Source: Vreelandella stevensii S18214 | GTDB taxonomy: Bacteria; Pseudomonadota; Gammaproteobacteria; Pseudomonadales; Halomonadaceae | DNA length: 64,000 nucleotides | Assembly (NCBI RefSeq): GCF_000275725.1 | Contig: NZ_AJTS01000010.1 | Span: 62,001 to 126,000, forward strand | Reading direction: 5' to 3' | Shown: positions 39,280-48,880 of the stretch, piece by piece | Position numbering within the stretch: the stretch's first letter is position 1 | Layout: each line of letters starts with the position of its first letter | The notes under the pieces: generated by a model | The model's database searches: none | Told to the model about the DNA's origin: nothing | The model's input: only the letters and a program-made list of their open reading frames with translations | Position numbers and translations under genes: made by a program

Positions 39280-40773
39280 GTGTCCACACTGAGTACCTCA
39301 TCGTTACGCCCTTTGTACAAGGCAGCCCAGGTGCGTGAGCTGGATCGACGCACCATTGCCAGTGGCATCGACAGCTTCGCGCTGATGCAGCGTGCGGCCT
39401 CCAGCGCCTGGCACAGCTTTCGCTCGCGTTGGCCCCAGGCCCGCAGCGTCACGGTGCTGTGTGGAAGCGGCAACAACGGGGGCGATGGCCATGTGCTGGC
39501 GGCCCTGGCCATGCAGGCAGGGCTCAAGGTTCAGCGGCTTTCGAGCAAACCCCTGGCAGCGCTCACGGGTGACGTGGCCAAGGCGGCGGAGCTGGCATCG
39601 GCAGCCGGGGTGGGATTCGACGAGTGGCAGCCCGCCACGACGCTGGTGGGGGAGGTGATCGTCGATGCCCTGCTGGGTACCGGGCTTGCTGGTGAACCCC
39701 AGGGCAACATCCGCCAGGCCATCGAGGCCATCAATGGCGCGCACCAGCCGGTGCTGGCGCTGGACATTCCCTCGGGCCTGTCGGCGGATAGCGGGGCCGT
39801 GCTGGGCAGTGCGGTGGTGGCGGATGGTACCGTTACCTTCATTGGCGACAAGGTCGGGCTGCATACCGGCGACGCGCCAGCCTATACCGGCGAGATCGAC
39901 TTTCGCCCGCTGGGCGTGAAGGCCCAGGCCTTTTTCGATATCCCGCCCACGGCATGGCGGCTGGATGAAGCGCTGCTGGTCGACGCCTTTGCACCTCGTT
40001 CGCGGATCAGCCACAAGGGCAACCTGGGGCATGTGCTGGTCATGGGCGGCGCACCCGGCTTTGGTGGGGCCGCCTTGCTGGCCGCGCAGGCGGCGGCGCG
40101 GCTAGGCGCGGGCAAGGTCACCCTGGCGACGGCCGAGGAACACATTACCGCCAGTTTGGTACGCTGCCCGGAAGTCATGGCCCGAGCCGTGCGCGGCGGG
40201 GCGGAGGCCGCCGGGTTGCCCGACACCGCCGACGTGGTGGTGATTGGCCCGGGGCTGGGGCAGGACGCTTGGGGTCAGGCGCTGTTGCAAAGTGCGCTGC
40301 AGGGGGCGACGCCGCTGGTGGTGGATGCCGATGCCCTGAACCTGCTGGCCAGCCGCTGGCCTGACGTGCGCCGCGATGACTGGATACTGACCCCGCACCC
40401 GGGGGAAGCCGCGCGGCTGCTGGGGTGCACGGTGGCCGAGGTACAGGCAGACCGCCCTGAGGCGGCGCGGGCCTTGCAGCGTGCCCGTGGCGGCGTGGTG
40501 GTCCTGAAAGGCGCAGGCAGCCTGATCGTCGGCCCCAGTGGGCTGGTGGTATGCCCGTATGGGAATCCCGGCATGGCCAGCGGCGGCATGGGTGACGTGC
40601 TGAGCGGCATGCTGGGAGCCTTGGCAGGCCAGCATGACCGCCTGGAGTGGAGCGCCTGGCTGGGAGTCATGGTACACGGCCTGGCGGGCGATGCCGCCGC
40701 GAAAGCCAGCGGAGAGCGTGGCCTGTTGGCAAGTGATCTGGCATCCTATGCACGAGCGTTTATCAACCCGTGA
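39280..40773 (+). CDS. nnr: Bifunctional NAD(P)H-hydrate epimerase / ADP-dependent dehydratase
   Basis: Repairs hydrated NAD(P)H. The 497-residue protein has an N-terminal YjeF_N epimerase domain (to about 215, with GSGNNGGDG near residues 63-71) and a C-terminal ribokinase-like dehydratase domain with NPGMASGGMGDVLSGMLG. It opens the long rightward nnr-tsaE-amiB-mutL-miaA-hfq operon. It starts with GTG 39280 or the nearby in-frame ATG; AAGGAG is at 39269-39274, supporting 39280. Confidence 0.95.
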   Translation: MSTLSTSSLRPLYKAAQVRELDRRTIASGIDSFALMQRAASSAWHSFRSRWPQARSVTVLCGSGNNGGDGHVLAALAMQAGLKVQRLSSKPLAALTGDVAKAAELASAAGVGFDEWQPATTLVGEVIVDALLGTGLAGEPQGNIRQAIEAINGAHQPVLALDIPSGLSADSGAVLGSAVVADGTVTFIGDKVGLHTGDAPAYTGEIDFRPLGVKAQAFFDIPPTAWRLDEALLVDAFAPRSRISHKGNLGHVLVMGGAPGFGGAALLAAQAAARLGAGKVTLATAEEHITASLVRCPEVMARAVRGGAEAAGLPDTADVVVIGPGLGQDAWGQALLQSALQGATPLVVDADALNLLASRWPDVRRDDWILTPHPGEAARLLGCTVAEVQADRPEAARALQRARGGVVVLKGAGSLIVGPSGLVVCPYGNPGMASGGMGDVLSGMLGALAGQHDRLEWSAWLGVMVHGLAGDAAAKASGERGLLASDLASYARAFINP

Positions 40774-40784
40774 AGGCAGCCCAC

Positions 40785-41282
40785 ATGCAGGTGCAATCAA
40801 GTGACGAAATGGCCCACGTTGCCTTTGGAGAAGCGCTGGGCAAGGCGCTGGAAGGTCGCGGGCGAGTGTATCTCGAAGGCGACCTGGGGGCAGGCAAGAC
40901 GACGCTGACGCGAGGCATCTTGCGTGCCTACGGTTATCAGGGGGCGGTCAAAAGTCCCACGTACACGCTGGTAGAGCCCTACGAGCTAGGCGAGCAGCGG
41001 ATTTATCACCTGGATCTTTACCGCCTTGCCGACCCGGAAGAGCTGGAGTTCATCGGCGGGCGAGAGGTGCTGTCCGACCAGGCCTTGTGCCTGGTGGAGT
41101 GGCCCAGCCAGGGCGCTGGCTGGCTGCCCGCGCCCGATCTATGGATACGCTTGCAGGTGGCGTCACCCGGTCGCCTGCTGACATTAAGTGCCGAGACGCC
41201 GCATGGAGTTGCGGCGTTGGCTCAGCTCGAAACGCTGGCGGCTGAACAGCAACAGGAGTGTGGTGTGGTTCAATGGACATGA
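40785..41282 (+). CDS. tsaE: tRNA threonylcarbamoyladenosine biosynthesis ATPase
   Basis: Essential ATPase of the TsaB-TsaD-TsaE complex making t6A37 in tRNA. The 165-residue protein has Walker A GDLGAGKTT and the conserved SPTYTLVEPYE and HLDLYRL segments. ATG 40785 follows GAAGG; GTG 40770 would overlap nnr. The stop overlaps the amiB start region. Confidence 0.95.
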   Translation: MQVQSSDEMAHVAFGEALGKALEGRGRVYLEGDLGAGKTTLTRGILRAYGYQGAVKSPTYTLVEPYELGEQRIYHLDLYRLADPEELEFIGGREVLSDQALCLVEWPSQGAGWLPAPDLWIRLQVASPGRLLTLSAETPHGVAALAQLETLAAEQQQECGVVQWT

Positions 41283-42754
41283 GACAGTCATTGGTTGCCT
41301 GGGCAGGCAGGTTGGCCACCGGGTGCGCGCTGCTCTTGATGAGTAGTGCATCGTTGCAGGCAGCGACCGTCGAGAGCATGCGCCTGTGGGCGGCGCCCGA
41401 TCATGCGCGGCTGGTGTTCGATTTGACCGCCGCTGCGCAGGCCAATGTGTTTACCCTGGATAATCCGGCGCGGCTGGTCATCGACCTCGACGACAGCCAG
41501 CTCGATACCGATGTCTCGACGCTGCCCCTGGAGGGCAGCGCGATTTCCGCCGTGCGCACGGGCTCCCGAGATGGTGGCGGCCTGCGCGTGGTGCTGGAGC
41601 TCAATCGCGATATTTCCCCGCGTCATTTTACCCTGCCGCCCAACGACCAGTACGGTCATCGGCTGGTGGTGGATCTGGAGTACCCCGGTGAAAGCGCCGT
41701 CGAAAACCCCATCGACCCCATCGAGGCGATGATCCGCGATCAGGAGATCATGGCGCAGCGTAGCGCCCAGGCCCAGCAGGCGGATGTGCCCAGTGCGGTG
41801 GCCGAGGTGCCCGAAGCACCCACCCAGCCGGTGGAGGTGCAGCCTGCGCAGCCCCACCCGCGTCGCGACATCATCATCGCCATCGATGCCGGGCACGGGG
41901 GGGAAGACCCCGGCGCCATCGGGCCTGCCGGTACTCGGGAAAAGGACGTGGTGCTGGAGATTTCACGCCGCCTGGCCGCAGAGGTCAATCGAACCGAAGG
42001 CTTCAAGGCGGTACTGATTCGTGACGGTGACTACTATCTTGGCCTGCGCCAGCGTACCCAGCTGGCCCGAGAGCAGAAAGCCGATTTCTTCGTCTCCATC
42101 CATGCGGATGCTTTCACCAGTCCTCGGCCGCAAGGCAGCTCGGTGTATGCGCTTTCCCAGCGGGGGGCCACGTCGGAAACCGCTCAGTGGCTGGCCGACA
42201 GCGAAAACCGCGCCGACCTGATAGGCGGTGTCGACGGCAGTCTGTCGCTGCGCGACAAGGACCAGGTGCTGCGTGGCGTACTGCTCGACTTGACCATGAC
42301 CGCCACGCTCAACGACTCGCTCTCCATCGGTGGGCAGGTGCTGGAGCAGTTAGGCCGGGTGAATCGACTCCACAAGAGTCGTGTGGAGCAGGCCGGTTTC
42401 ATGGTGCTCAAGTCGCCGGACATTCCGTCGCTGTTGATCGAGGTGGGCTTCATTTCCAATCCCGACGAAGAGCGACGGCTACGCGACCCGGTGCATCAGC
42501 AAGGCCTGTCGACGGCGATTTTCAGCGGCCTGCGCGAGCATTTTCAGAGCAACCCGCCACCGGCCAGTCTGCTGGCCTGGCAGCGCGACAATCAGCGCCG
42601 CCCCACGGGCAACGAATACCGTATCCAGTCTGGCGATACCTTGTCGGCCATCGCGATTCGCCACGGCGTGCCGGTGAACCAGCTCAAGCAGGCCAATGAC
42701 CTGAACGGCGACGTGATTCGTGTGGGTCAGGTGCTGCGCATTCCCAGCTCTTGA
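41273..42754 (+). CDS. amiB: N-acetylmuramoyl-L-alanine amidase
   Basis: Periplasmic zinc amidase that splits septal peptidoglycan during division. The roughly 493-residue protein has a Sec signal (ending SASLQA), an N-terminal AMIN domain (about 35-130), an amidase_3 domain beginning IIIAIDAGHGGEDPG, with SIHADAF, and a C-terminal LysM domain (YRIQSGDTLSAIAIRHGV). ATG 41273 or ATG 41279 could be the start; both overlap tsaE. The single LysM makes this the AmiB-type architecture of pseudomonads. Confidence 0.95.
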   Translation: MDMRQSLVAWAGRLATGCALLLMSSASLQAATVESMRLWAAPDHARLVFDLTAAAQANVFTLDNPARLVIDLDDSQLDTDVSTLPLEGSAISAVRTGSRDGGGLRVVLELNRDISPRHFTLPPNDQYGHRLVVDLEYPGESAVENPIDPIEAMIRDQEIMAQRSAQAQQADVPSAVAEVPEAPTQPVEVQPAQPHPRRDIIIAIDAGHGGEDPGAIGPAGTREKDVVLEISRRLAAEVNRTEGFKAVLIRDGDYYLGLRQRTQLAREQKADFFVSIHADAFTSPRPQGSSVYALSQRGATSETAQWLADSENRADLIGGVDGSLSLRDKDQVLRGVLLDLTMTATLNDSLSIGGQVLEQLGRVNRLHKSRVEQAGFMVLKSPDIPSLLIEVGFISNPDEERRLRDPVHQQGLSTAIFSGLREHFQSNPPPASLLAWQRDNQRRPTGNEYRIQSGDTLSAIAIRHGVPVNQLKQANDLNGDVIRVGQVLRIPSS

Positions 42755-42823
42755 AACGGATGACGAGCAGGCCGAGGCAACAGCGCTATGGAAACGAAGC
42801 AACGGAAACAGGTGAGGTGAAGG

Positions 42824-44743
42824 TTGGCTGAATTGACTTCTGCCGCTGGGCGGATACAGGTACTGGACCCCCGTCTGGCGAACCAGATTGCGGCCGGAGA
42901 AGTAGTCGAGCGGCCTTCGTCGGTGGCCAAGGAGTTGATCGAAAACGCCATCGATGCGGGCAGCCAGCGCATCGAGGTGGATATCGAGCAGGGCGGCGCC
43001 CGCTTGATCAAGATCCGCGACGACGGCATCGGTATCGGCGAGCAGGACCTGCCGCTGGCCCTGGCGCGTCATGCCACCAGCAAGATCACCAGCCTGGAAG
43101 ATCTGGAAGGTGTCAGTTCGCTGGGGTTTCGTGGGGAGGCGCTGGCCTCCATCAGCTCGGTCTCCCGGCTGGAGCTGGTATCCAATGCTGAAGACGATCC
43201 TCGCCAAGGGTGGCGGGTGGTGGCGGAAGGGCGTGGCATGGAGGCCAGAGTGACGCCTGCGCCGCACCCGCGTGGTACCAGCGTGGCGGTGCGTGATTTG
43301 TTCTTCAACACGCCGGCCAGACGCAAGTTTCTGCGCACCGAGAAGACCGAGTTCGCCCATGTGGAAGAGGCGTTCCGCCGCCAGGCCTTGTCGCGTTACG
43401 ATATTGGCTGGGTGCTGCGCCATAATCAGAAAGTGGTGCATCAACTGCCGCCCGGGGATACCGCCGCCGCGCGAGAGCGGCGCATCGCTTCGCTGCTGGG
43501 CAAGAACTTCATCGAGCATGCCCGCTACATCGAGCGGGAAGCCGGGGGGCTAAGACTCAGTGGCTGGGTGGGTCTGCCGACGCACTCGCGCTCCCAGGCG
43601 GACCAGCAGTATTTCTTCGTCAATGGGCGCGTCGTGCGCGACCGGCTGGTGGCCCACGCGGTGCGTCAGGCCTACCGAGACGTGCTCTACAACGGTCGGC
43701 ATCCGGTCTTCGTGCTCTACCTGGAGCTGGACCCGGACGTGGTGGACGTCAACGTTCACCCCACCAAGCATGAAGTGCGCTTTCGCGATGGGCGCATGGT
43801 GCACGATTTTCTCTACTCCAGCCTGCATCACTGCCTGGCAGTGTCTCGGCCCAGTGAAGTTGCCGAGCCCGAGGTTGACCAAGCCCCGCAAGCCGAGTCG
43901 ATTACGTCTGATGCCGAGCCGCCTGCGGCCCCGGCGCCACGCTGGCAGCAGCAGGGCATGGCGTTAGCGGAGAGTGAGGGTCGCCACCCAGGAGCCGAGC
44001 GGGTGCGGCGGTTCATGCAGGGTTACCAGGCGCTTCACCCCGACCATGAAGAGACGCTGCTGACGCCTCAGCCCAGCCCGCCAACGGCCACGATGCCTGA
44101 AGCTCATCAGGTGCGCGAGGCGCCGCCCGTCATGCCCCAGGAGGATGCCACGGCCGCGCCGCCGCTCGGGTTCGCGCTGGGTCAGCTGCATGGTGTTTAT
44201 ATTCTGGCTCAGAACGCCCAGGGGCTGGTGCTGGTGGATATGCATGCGGCCCATGAGCGCATCGTCTATGAGCGCATGAAACAGCAGTGGTCTGCCGCGC
44301 AGGGGATCGATGCTCAGCCGCTGCTGGTACCGGTGTCGCTGGCCGCCAGCCGCAGCGAAGTGGCGACAGCCGAAAGCGAGCGCGAGGCCATTGCGCAGCT
44401 AGGTATCGAGCTGGACGTGGCAGGGCCGGAAACGCTGCTGGTTCGCCAGTTGCCAGCCCTGCTGGCGCAGGCAGACCCCGAGGAACTGGTGCGCGAAATG
44501 CTGGAGGAGCTGTCGCGCTTTGGCCGCACCCATCAGGTAGAGGCGCGCATTCACGAGCTGCTCTCCACCATGGCTTGCCATGGCAGCGTGCGCGCCAATC
44601 GCCGCCTGACTCTGGATGAAATGAATGCGCTGCTGCGCGACATGGAGCGCACCGAGCGTAGCGACCAGTGTAACCATGGTCGCCCCACCTGGACGCAAAT
44701 GAACATGAAGGCGCTCGATCGTCTGTTCTTGCGTGGCCAGTAG
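42824..44743 (+). CDS. mutL: DNA mismatch repair protein MutL
   Basis: A 639-residue mismatch-repair ATPase. The GHKL motifs are [14 protein letters not shown] and [10 protein letters not shown] (about 21-50), with GFRGEAL following. The C-terminal domain contains [12 protein letters not shown] (from Asp472), close to the metal-dependent endonuclease motif DQHA-x2-E-x4-E, and QCNHGRP at about 615-621. The protein may therefore nick DNA itself, unlike E. coli MutL. The start codon is TTG 42824, with GAGG six bases before it and no better ATG. Confidence 0.94.
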   Translation: MAELTSAAGRIQVLDPRLANQIAAGEVVERPSSVAKELIENAIDAGSQRIEVDIEQGGARLIKIRDDGIGIGEQDLPLALARHATSKITSLEDLEGVSSLGFRGEALASISSVSRLELVSNAEDDPRQGWRVVAEGRGMEARVTPAPHPRGTSVAVRDLFFNTPARRKFLRTEKTEFAHVEEAFRRQALSRYDIGWVLRHNQKVVHQLPPGDTAAARERRIASLLGKNFIEHARYIEREAGGLRLSGWVGLPTHSRSQADQQYFFVNGRVVRDRLVAHAVRQAYRDVLYNGRHPVFVLYLELDPDVVDVNVHPTKHEVRFRDGRMVHDFLYSSLHHCLAVSRPSEVAEPEVDQAPQAESITSDAEPPAAPAPRWQQQGMALAESEGRHPGAERVRRFMQGYQALHPDHEETLLTPQPSPPTATMPEAHQVREAPPVMPQEDATAAPPLGFALGQLHGVYILAQNAQGLVLVDMHAAHERIVYERMKQQWSAAQGIDAQPLLVPVSLAASRSEVATAESEREAIAQLGIELDVAGPETLLVRQLPALLAQADPEELVREMLEELSRFGRTHQVEARIHELLSTMACHGSVRANRRLTLDEMNALLRDMERTERSDQCNHGRPTWTQMNMKALDRLFLRGQ

Positions 44744-44790
44744 CCTTGAGACACCCCCTATGAACCTATTCCGTGAAGCAGGCCAGACCG

Positions 44791-45729
44791 ATGGTTGACC
44801 AGCGCCCTTTGGCGATTTTCTTGATGGGGCCTACCGCGGCAGGCAAGACCGACGCGGCCATTGCGCTGCACGAAACCCTGGGGCACGAACTGATCAGCGT
44901 CGATTCGGCCATGGTGTACCGTGGCATGGATGTCGGCAGCGCCAAGCCGAGTGCTGCCGAGCTGGCCCGCGCCCCTCATCGGCTGATCGACCTGCGGGAC
45001 CCGGCAGACCCCTATTCCGCCGCTGATTTTCGTGAAGATGCGCTGCGCGAGATGCGGCAAATCAGCGCGGCAGGCAAAGTCCCCCTGTTGGTGGGCGGTA
45101 CCATGCTCTACTTCAAACGCCTGGTGGAAGGGGTGGCCAATCTGCCCGCCGCAGACCCACTCATTCGTGAGCGGCTGGCGGCCATGCAGGCAGAGCAAGG
45201 GCTGGCAGCGCTGCATCGCGAACTGGCCAGCGTGGATCCGGTCTCGGCGGCGCGCATTCATCCCAACGACCCGCAGCGGCTGATGCGTGCTCTGGAAGTG
45301 TTCCATGCCAGCGGCAGGCCCATGAGCGAGCTGTGGGCTGAACAGGAAACGGAAACCTTTCCCTGGCGGTTGCTGTCGATAGCCTTGTCGCCGCTCGATC
45401 GCTCGATATTGCACCGGCGTATTGCCCAGCGATTTGACGCCATGCTGGATGAGGGCTTGATTGATGAGGTCGCCGCCCTCAAAAAGCGTAAAGATATCCA
45501 TGCGGGCTTGCCCTCGATGAAAAGTGTTGGCTACCGTCAAGTATGGGAATATCTGGATGGTGAGTATGACCGGGACGAGCTGGTGTCCCGGGGAGTGATC
45601 GCTACACGTCAACTGGCCAAGCGGCAGCTGACGTGGCTGCGTAGCTGGCCAGCACTGCGCTGGATAGATACGCAGCAGCCGGGTGCGCTGGATAAGCTGC
45701 TGAAATTCGTGCGTGAAAGCGGTGCTTAG
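44791..45729 (+). CDS. miaA: tRNA dimethylallyltransferase
   Basis: Adds the isopentenyl group to A37 of tRNAs reading UNN codons. The 312-residue protein has the P-loop [10 protein letters not shown], followed by [20 protein letters not shown] and the anticodon-recognition region. ATG 44791 matches homologues; GTG 44773 would add six residues without a site. It lies 47 bases after mutL and 161 bases before hfq, the usual order. Confidence 0.96.
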   Translation: MVDQRPLAIFLMGPTAAGKTDAAIALHETLGHELISVDSAMVYRGMDVGSAKPSAAELARAPHRLIDLRDPADPYSAADFREDALREMRQISAAGKVPLLVGGTMLYFKRLVEGVANLPAADPLIRERLAAMQAEQGLAALHRELASVDPVSAARIHPNDPQRLMRALEVFHASGRPMSELWAEQETETFPWRLLSIALSPLDRSILHRRIAQRFDAMLDEGLIDEVAALKKRKDIHAGLPSMKSVGYRQVWEYLDGEYDRDELVSRGVIATRQLAKRQLTWLRSWPALRWIDTQQPGALDKLLKFVRESGA

Positions 45730-45890
45730 CGTAAGATAGTGATTTCGTAACAAGTGTTTTAGAGTGAGTGTTAGAGTGGCCTCTGGCTCTCGAATCGACA
45801 CTAGGCCTTTCGGGCAACAAGATTGCGGCGCAGCACCAGTAGGGCGCGCCATTTGATAACCAACCCCAACGACAGTTTAGGGAGAGCAAC

Positions 45891-46139
45891 ATGTCCAAAG
45901 GGCAGTCCCTTCAAGACCCGTACCTGAATATTTTGCGCAAGGAGCGCATTCCGGTCTCTATTTTCCTGGTAAACGGCATTAAGTTGCAGGGCCAGATTGA
46001 ATCGTTTGACCAGTTTGTCATCTTGTTGCGCAATACCGTCAGTCAGATGGTTTATAAACACGCCATTTCCACCGTCGTGCCCTCGCGCAATGTGCGCCTG
46101 CCAGCACAGGATCCCTCAGCGGCCGACGCTGACATCTGA
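45891..46139 (+). CDS. hfq: RNA chaperone Hfq
   Basis: A hexameric Sm-like chaperone for small-RNA regulation. The 82-residue protein has the Sm1 region [30 protein letters not shown] and Sm2 [12 protein letters not shown]. The C-terminal tail is short. AGGGAGAG precedes ATG 45891. The 161-bp gap after miaA probably carries a dedicated promoter, as in other bacteria, but I could not define it. Confidence 0.98.
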   Translation: MSKGQSLQDPYLNILRKERIPVSIFLVNGIKLQGQIESFDQFVILLRNTVSQMVYKHAISTVVPSRNVRLPAQDPSAADADI

Positions 46140-46175
46140 GACGGCTGGATGGCAAGAGAGTCCATGAGGTATTGA

Positions 46176-47486
46176 TTGTTTTTTGAACGCCCTGAAGCCG
46201 GTGAAACGGCAGTCCTTGTTCACGTAGATTTCTATGATGAACAGGCACGAGAAGACCCGGGTGAGTTCCTGGAACTTGTGCGCTCTGCCGGTGCAGAGCC
46301 CGCGACATTGCTCACAGCCAGCCGCCAGCGACCCGATTCCCGAACCTTCATCGGAACCGGGAAGCTGGAGGAGCTGCGGGCAATGCTCGCAGCCCATGAA
46401 GCAGAACTGGTGATCTTCAACCACAGTTTAAGCCCTTCCCAGCAGCGTAATCTTGAGAAGGAACTCAAGTGCCGTGTGTTGGACCGCACTGGGCTGATTC
46501 TCGATATTTTTGCTCAGCGGGCACGAACCCATGAGGGCAAGCTGCAAGTCGAGCTTGCCCAGCTAGAATACATGTCCACCCGCCTGATACGCGGATGGAC
46601 CCACCTTGAGCGTCAAAAAGGTGGCATTGGCTTGCGCGGTCCTGGCGAAACACAGCTGGAGACCGACCGGCGATTGCTGCGTGGCCGCATCAAGTCCATC
46701 CACAAGCGTTTGGACAAGGTGCGCAGCCAGCGTGAGCAGAATCGCCGCGCCCGAGCCAGGGCCGAGATCCACAGCGTATCGCTGGTGGGGTATACCAACG
46801 CGGGTAAATCGACGCTATTCAACGCGCTGACCAGCGCCGAGGTGTATGCCGCCGACCAGCTGTTCGCGACGCTGGACCCGACGCTCAGACGGTTGGAAAT
46901 AGAAGATGTCGGCCCCGTCGTGCTGGCCGATACCGTAGGCTTCATTCGCCATCTTCCCCACAAGCTGGTGGAGGCGTTTCAGGCGACTCTGCAAGAGGCT
47001 TCCGAAGCCACGCTGCTGGTCCACGTGATCGATGCCGCTGACCCGGACCGCGAACTGAACGTGGCGCAGGTGGACGAAGTGCTCAAGGAGATCGGCGCTG
47101 ACGGCGTGCCGGTGCTCAAGGTCATGAACAAGATCGACAAGCTGGATAGCGCGCCGCGCATCGAGTACGACGGTCACGGCGTGCCGAGCGTGGTATGGCT
47201 ATCTGCTCAGCAGGGGCAGGGTCTGGAGCTGCTGCACGAGGCGCTGTCAGAGCGTCTGGCCAATGACGTGATCGGCTTCTCGTTGACCCTGGCGCCAGAG
47301 CAGGGCAGGCTGCGCGCTGGCCTACACGAGCTGAATGCCGTACGCGAAGAGAGTTTCGACGAGCAGGGGCGTTCCGTACTGGACGTGCGCCTGCCGCGGC
47401 GTGATTTCAATCAGCTGATGGCCCAGCTGGGCGAGCGCGCCAATACCTATTTACCAGAAGCATTACGCGAATCTGACGAATGGTAG
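46176..47486 (+). CDS. hflX: Ribosome-rescue GTPase HflX
   Basis: A GTPase that splits ribosomes under stress. The 436-residue protein has the N-terminal HflX domain with the glycine-rich SRTFIGTGKLEEL, a coiled coil (about 160-195) and the GTPase domain with P-loop GYTNAGKST and NKIDKLD. The start is TTG 46176, with GAGG six bases upstream; the beginning MFFERPEAGETAVLVH aligns with E. coli HflX, which also starts at TTG in the same position. Confidence 0.96.
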   Translation: MFFERPEAGETAVLVHVDFYDEQAREDPGEFLELVRSAGAEPATLLTASRQRPDSRTFIGTGKLEELRAMLAAHEAELVIFNHSLSPSQQRNLEKELKCRVLDRTGLILDIFAQRARTHEGKLQVELAQLEYMSTRLIRGWTHLERQKGGIGLRGPGETQLETDRRLLRGRIKSIHKRLDKVRSQREQNRRARARAEIHSVSLVGYTNAGKSTLFNALTSAEVYAADQLFATLDPTLRRLEIEDVGPVVLADTVGFIRHLPHKLVEAFQATLQEASEATLLVHVIDAADPDRELNVAQVDEVLKEIGADGVPVLKVMNKIDKLDSAPRIEYDGHGVPSVVWLSAQQGQGLELLHEALSERLANDVIGFSLTLAPEQGRLRAGLHELNAVREESFDEQGRSVLDVRLPRRDFNQLMAQLGERANTYLPEALRESDEW

Positions 47487-47539
47487 CCCTTCAAGTGCCA
47501 GCTGCCCATGGTGCAGTGTTGTGGGGGTATGGTACAAGA

Positions 47540-47560
47540 TTGATATAGCAATAATATCAA
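47540..47560. promoter_or_regulatory. AT-rich inverted repeat upstream of hflK
   Basis: TTGATAT (47540-47546) and ATATCAA (47554-47560) form a perfect 7-bp inverted repeat around AGCAATA, in the 137-bp gap between hflX and hflK. It is possibly an operator or part of a promoter. No regulator can be named. Confidence 0.35.
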
Positions 47561-47623
47561 AAGCACTCGGCCTTGCCTGAGCGTAAGGTACGGTGCAGGT
47601 GAACACCTTAGTGGAGACGAAGT

Positions 47624-48880
47624 ATGGCCTGGAATGAGCCCGGTGGTGGCAACCAGCACGACCCCTGGAGCAGTGGGGGGCGTCGTGGTAGCAATAACGG
47701 CGGTAACAACGGCGGAGGCAATGGTGGGAACGGCGGTAACAACCAGGGGCCTCCCGACCTTGATGAAGCGCTCAAGAAGTTTCAAGACAAGCTGAACGGC
47801 ATGCTGGGCGGCGGCAAGAAGAGCGGTGGCGGTAGCGGCGGCAACAAGGGCGGCGGCAAGCCGCGCAACTCGTTTGCACTGCCCGGCTTGCTGCTGATCG
47901 TGGCGCTGGCCATTTGGGGTGCGTCCGGTTTCTATCTGGTCGATCAGTCTGAGCGTGGCGTCGTTCTGCGTTTTGGTGAGTTCCAGGGCATCGTTAGTCC
48001 CGGTCTGCAGTGGAATCCGCCGCTGATCGACGATGTGCGTATGGTGAACGTCACCCGCGTTCGCTCCGTTGCACAGACCCAGTCGATGCTGACTCGCGAT
48101 GAAAACATCGTCGAAGTCGAAATCTCTGCCCAGTATCAGGTGGCCAATCCGCGTGATTTCGTACTGAACGTGCGCGATCCGGCACTCTCCATCGAGAATG
48201 CGCTGGACTCGGCTCTGCGTCACGTGGTGGGCGGCACCGACATGATCGACATCCTGACCTCGGGTCGTGAAATTCTCGGTAGCTCGGTGGCCAGCCGCCT
48301 GCAGACCTATCTGGATGCCTATGGTGCCGGTATTCGTCTGCAGACCATCAACATCGAATCCACCTCGGCGCCCGCGCCAGTGATCGATGCTTTCGATGAC
48401 GTTATCCGTGCCCGCGAAGATCGCCAGCGGACCATCAACGAAGGTATGGCCTATGCCAACGCGATCATCCCGGCTGCACAAGGTCAGGCTCAGCGCGTGG
48501 TAGAGCAGGGGCAGGGTTACCGTGAATCGGTCGTTGCCGAAGCACAGGGTCAGGCCAACCGCTTCAATGCGCTGTTGACCGAATACCAGAACTCACCGGA
48601 AGTGATGCGCGAGCGTATGTACCTGGATGCCATCGAAGAAGTCTTTGGGAACACGCCCAAGGTGCTGCTGGATATCAGCGACAATGCGCCCTTGATGTAC
48701 CTGCCGCTGGATCAGATGCGCAGTGGAAGCAGCAGCGGTTCGAGCAGCTCCAGCAGCAGCGACAGCAGCAGTAACAGCAGTGACGCCATCGACCCGCGCG
48801 TGCTCGATTCGCTGCGTACCAGTCAGGGTGGCGCTTCGTCATCATCCAGTAGTTCGTCCATTCGCAGGGAGGGTCGCTAA
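47624..48880 (+). CDS. hflK: FtsH protease modulator HflK
   Basis: An SPFH/prohibitin-family membrane protein that with HflC surrounds FtsH. The 418 residues comprise a Gly/Asn-rich cytoplasmic N-terminus (about 13-43), a membrane helix (about 86-107), the SPFH domain (about 108-290) and a coiled-coil region. The C-terminus (about 365-415) is nearly pure Ser with Gly and Asp. The low-complexity ends are longer than in E. coli. hflC follows with no gap. Confidence 0.96.
   Translation: MAWNEPGGGNQHDPWSSGGRRGSNNGGNNGGGNGGNGGNNQGPPDLDEALKKFQDKLNGMLGGGKKSGGGSGGNKGGGKPRNSFALPGLLLIVALAIWGASGFYLVDQSERGVVLRFGEFQGIVSPGLQWNPPLIDDVRMVNVTRVRSVAQTQSMLTRDENIVEVEISAQYQVANPRDFVLNVRDPALSIENALDSALRHVVGGTDMIDILTSGREILGSSVASRLQTYLDAYGAGIRLQTINIESTSAPAPVIDAFDDVIRAREDRQRTINEGMAYANAIIPAAQGQAQRVVEQGQGYRESVVAEAQGQANRFNALLTEYQNSPEVMRERMYLDAIEEVFGNTPKVLLDISDNAPLMYLPLDQMRSGSSSGSSSSSSSDSSSNSSDAIDPRVLDSLRTSQGGASSSSSSSSIRREGR

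Noticed and set aside
48731-48795. Serine-codon repeat in hflK as a mobile or satellite repeat
   Set aside because: It is in frame and encodes a serine-rich tail, common at HflK C-termini.
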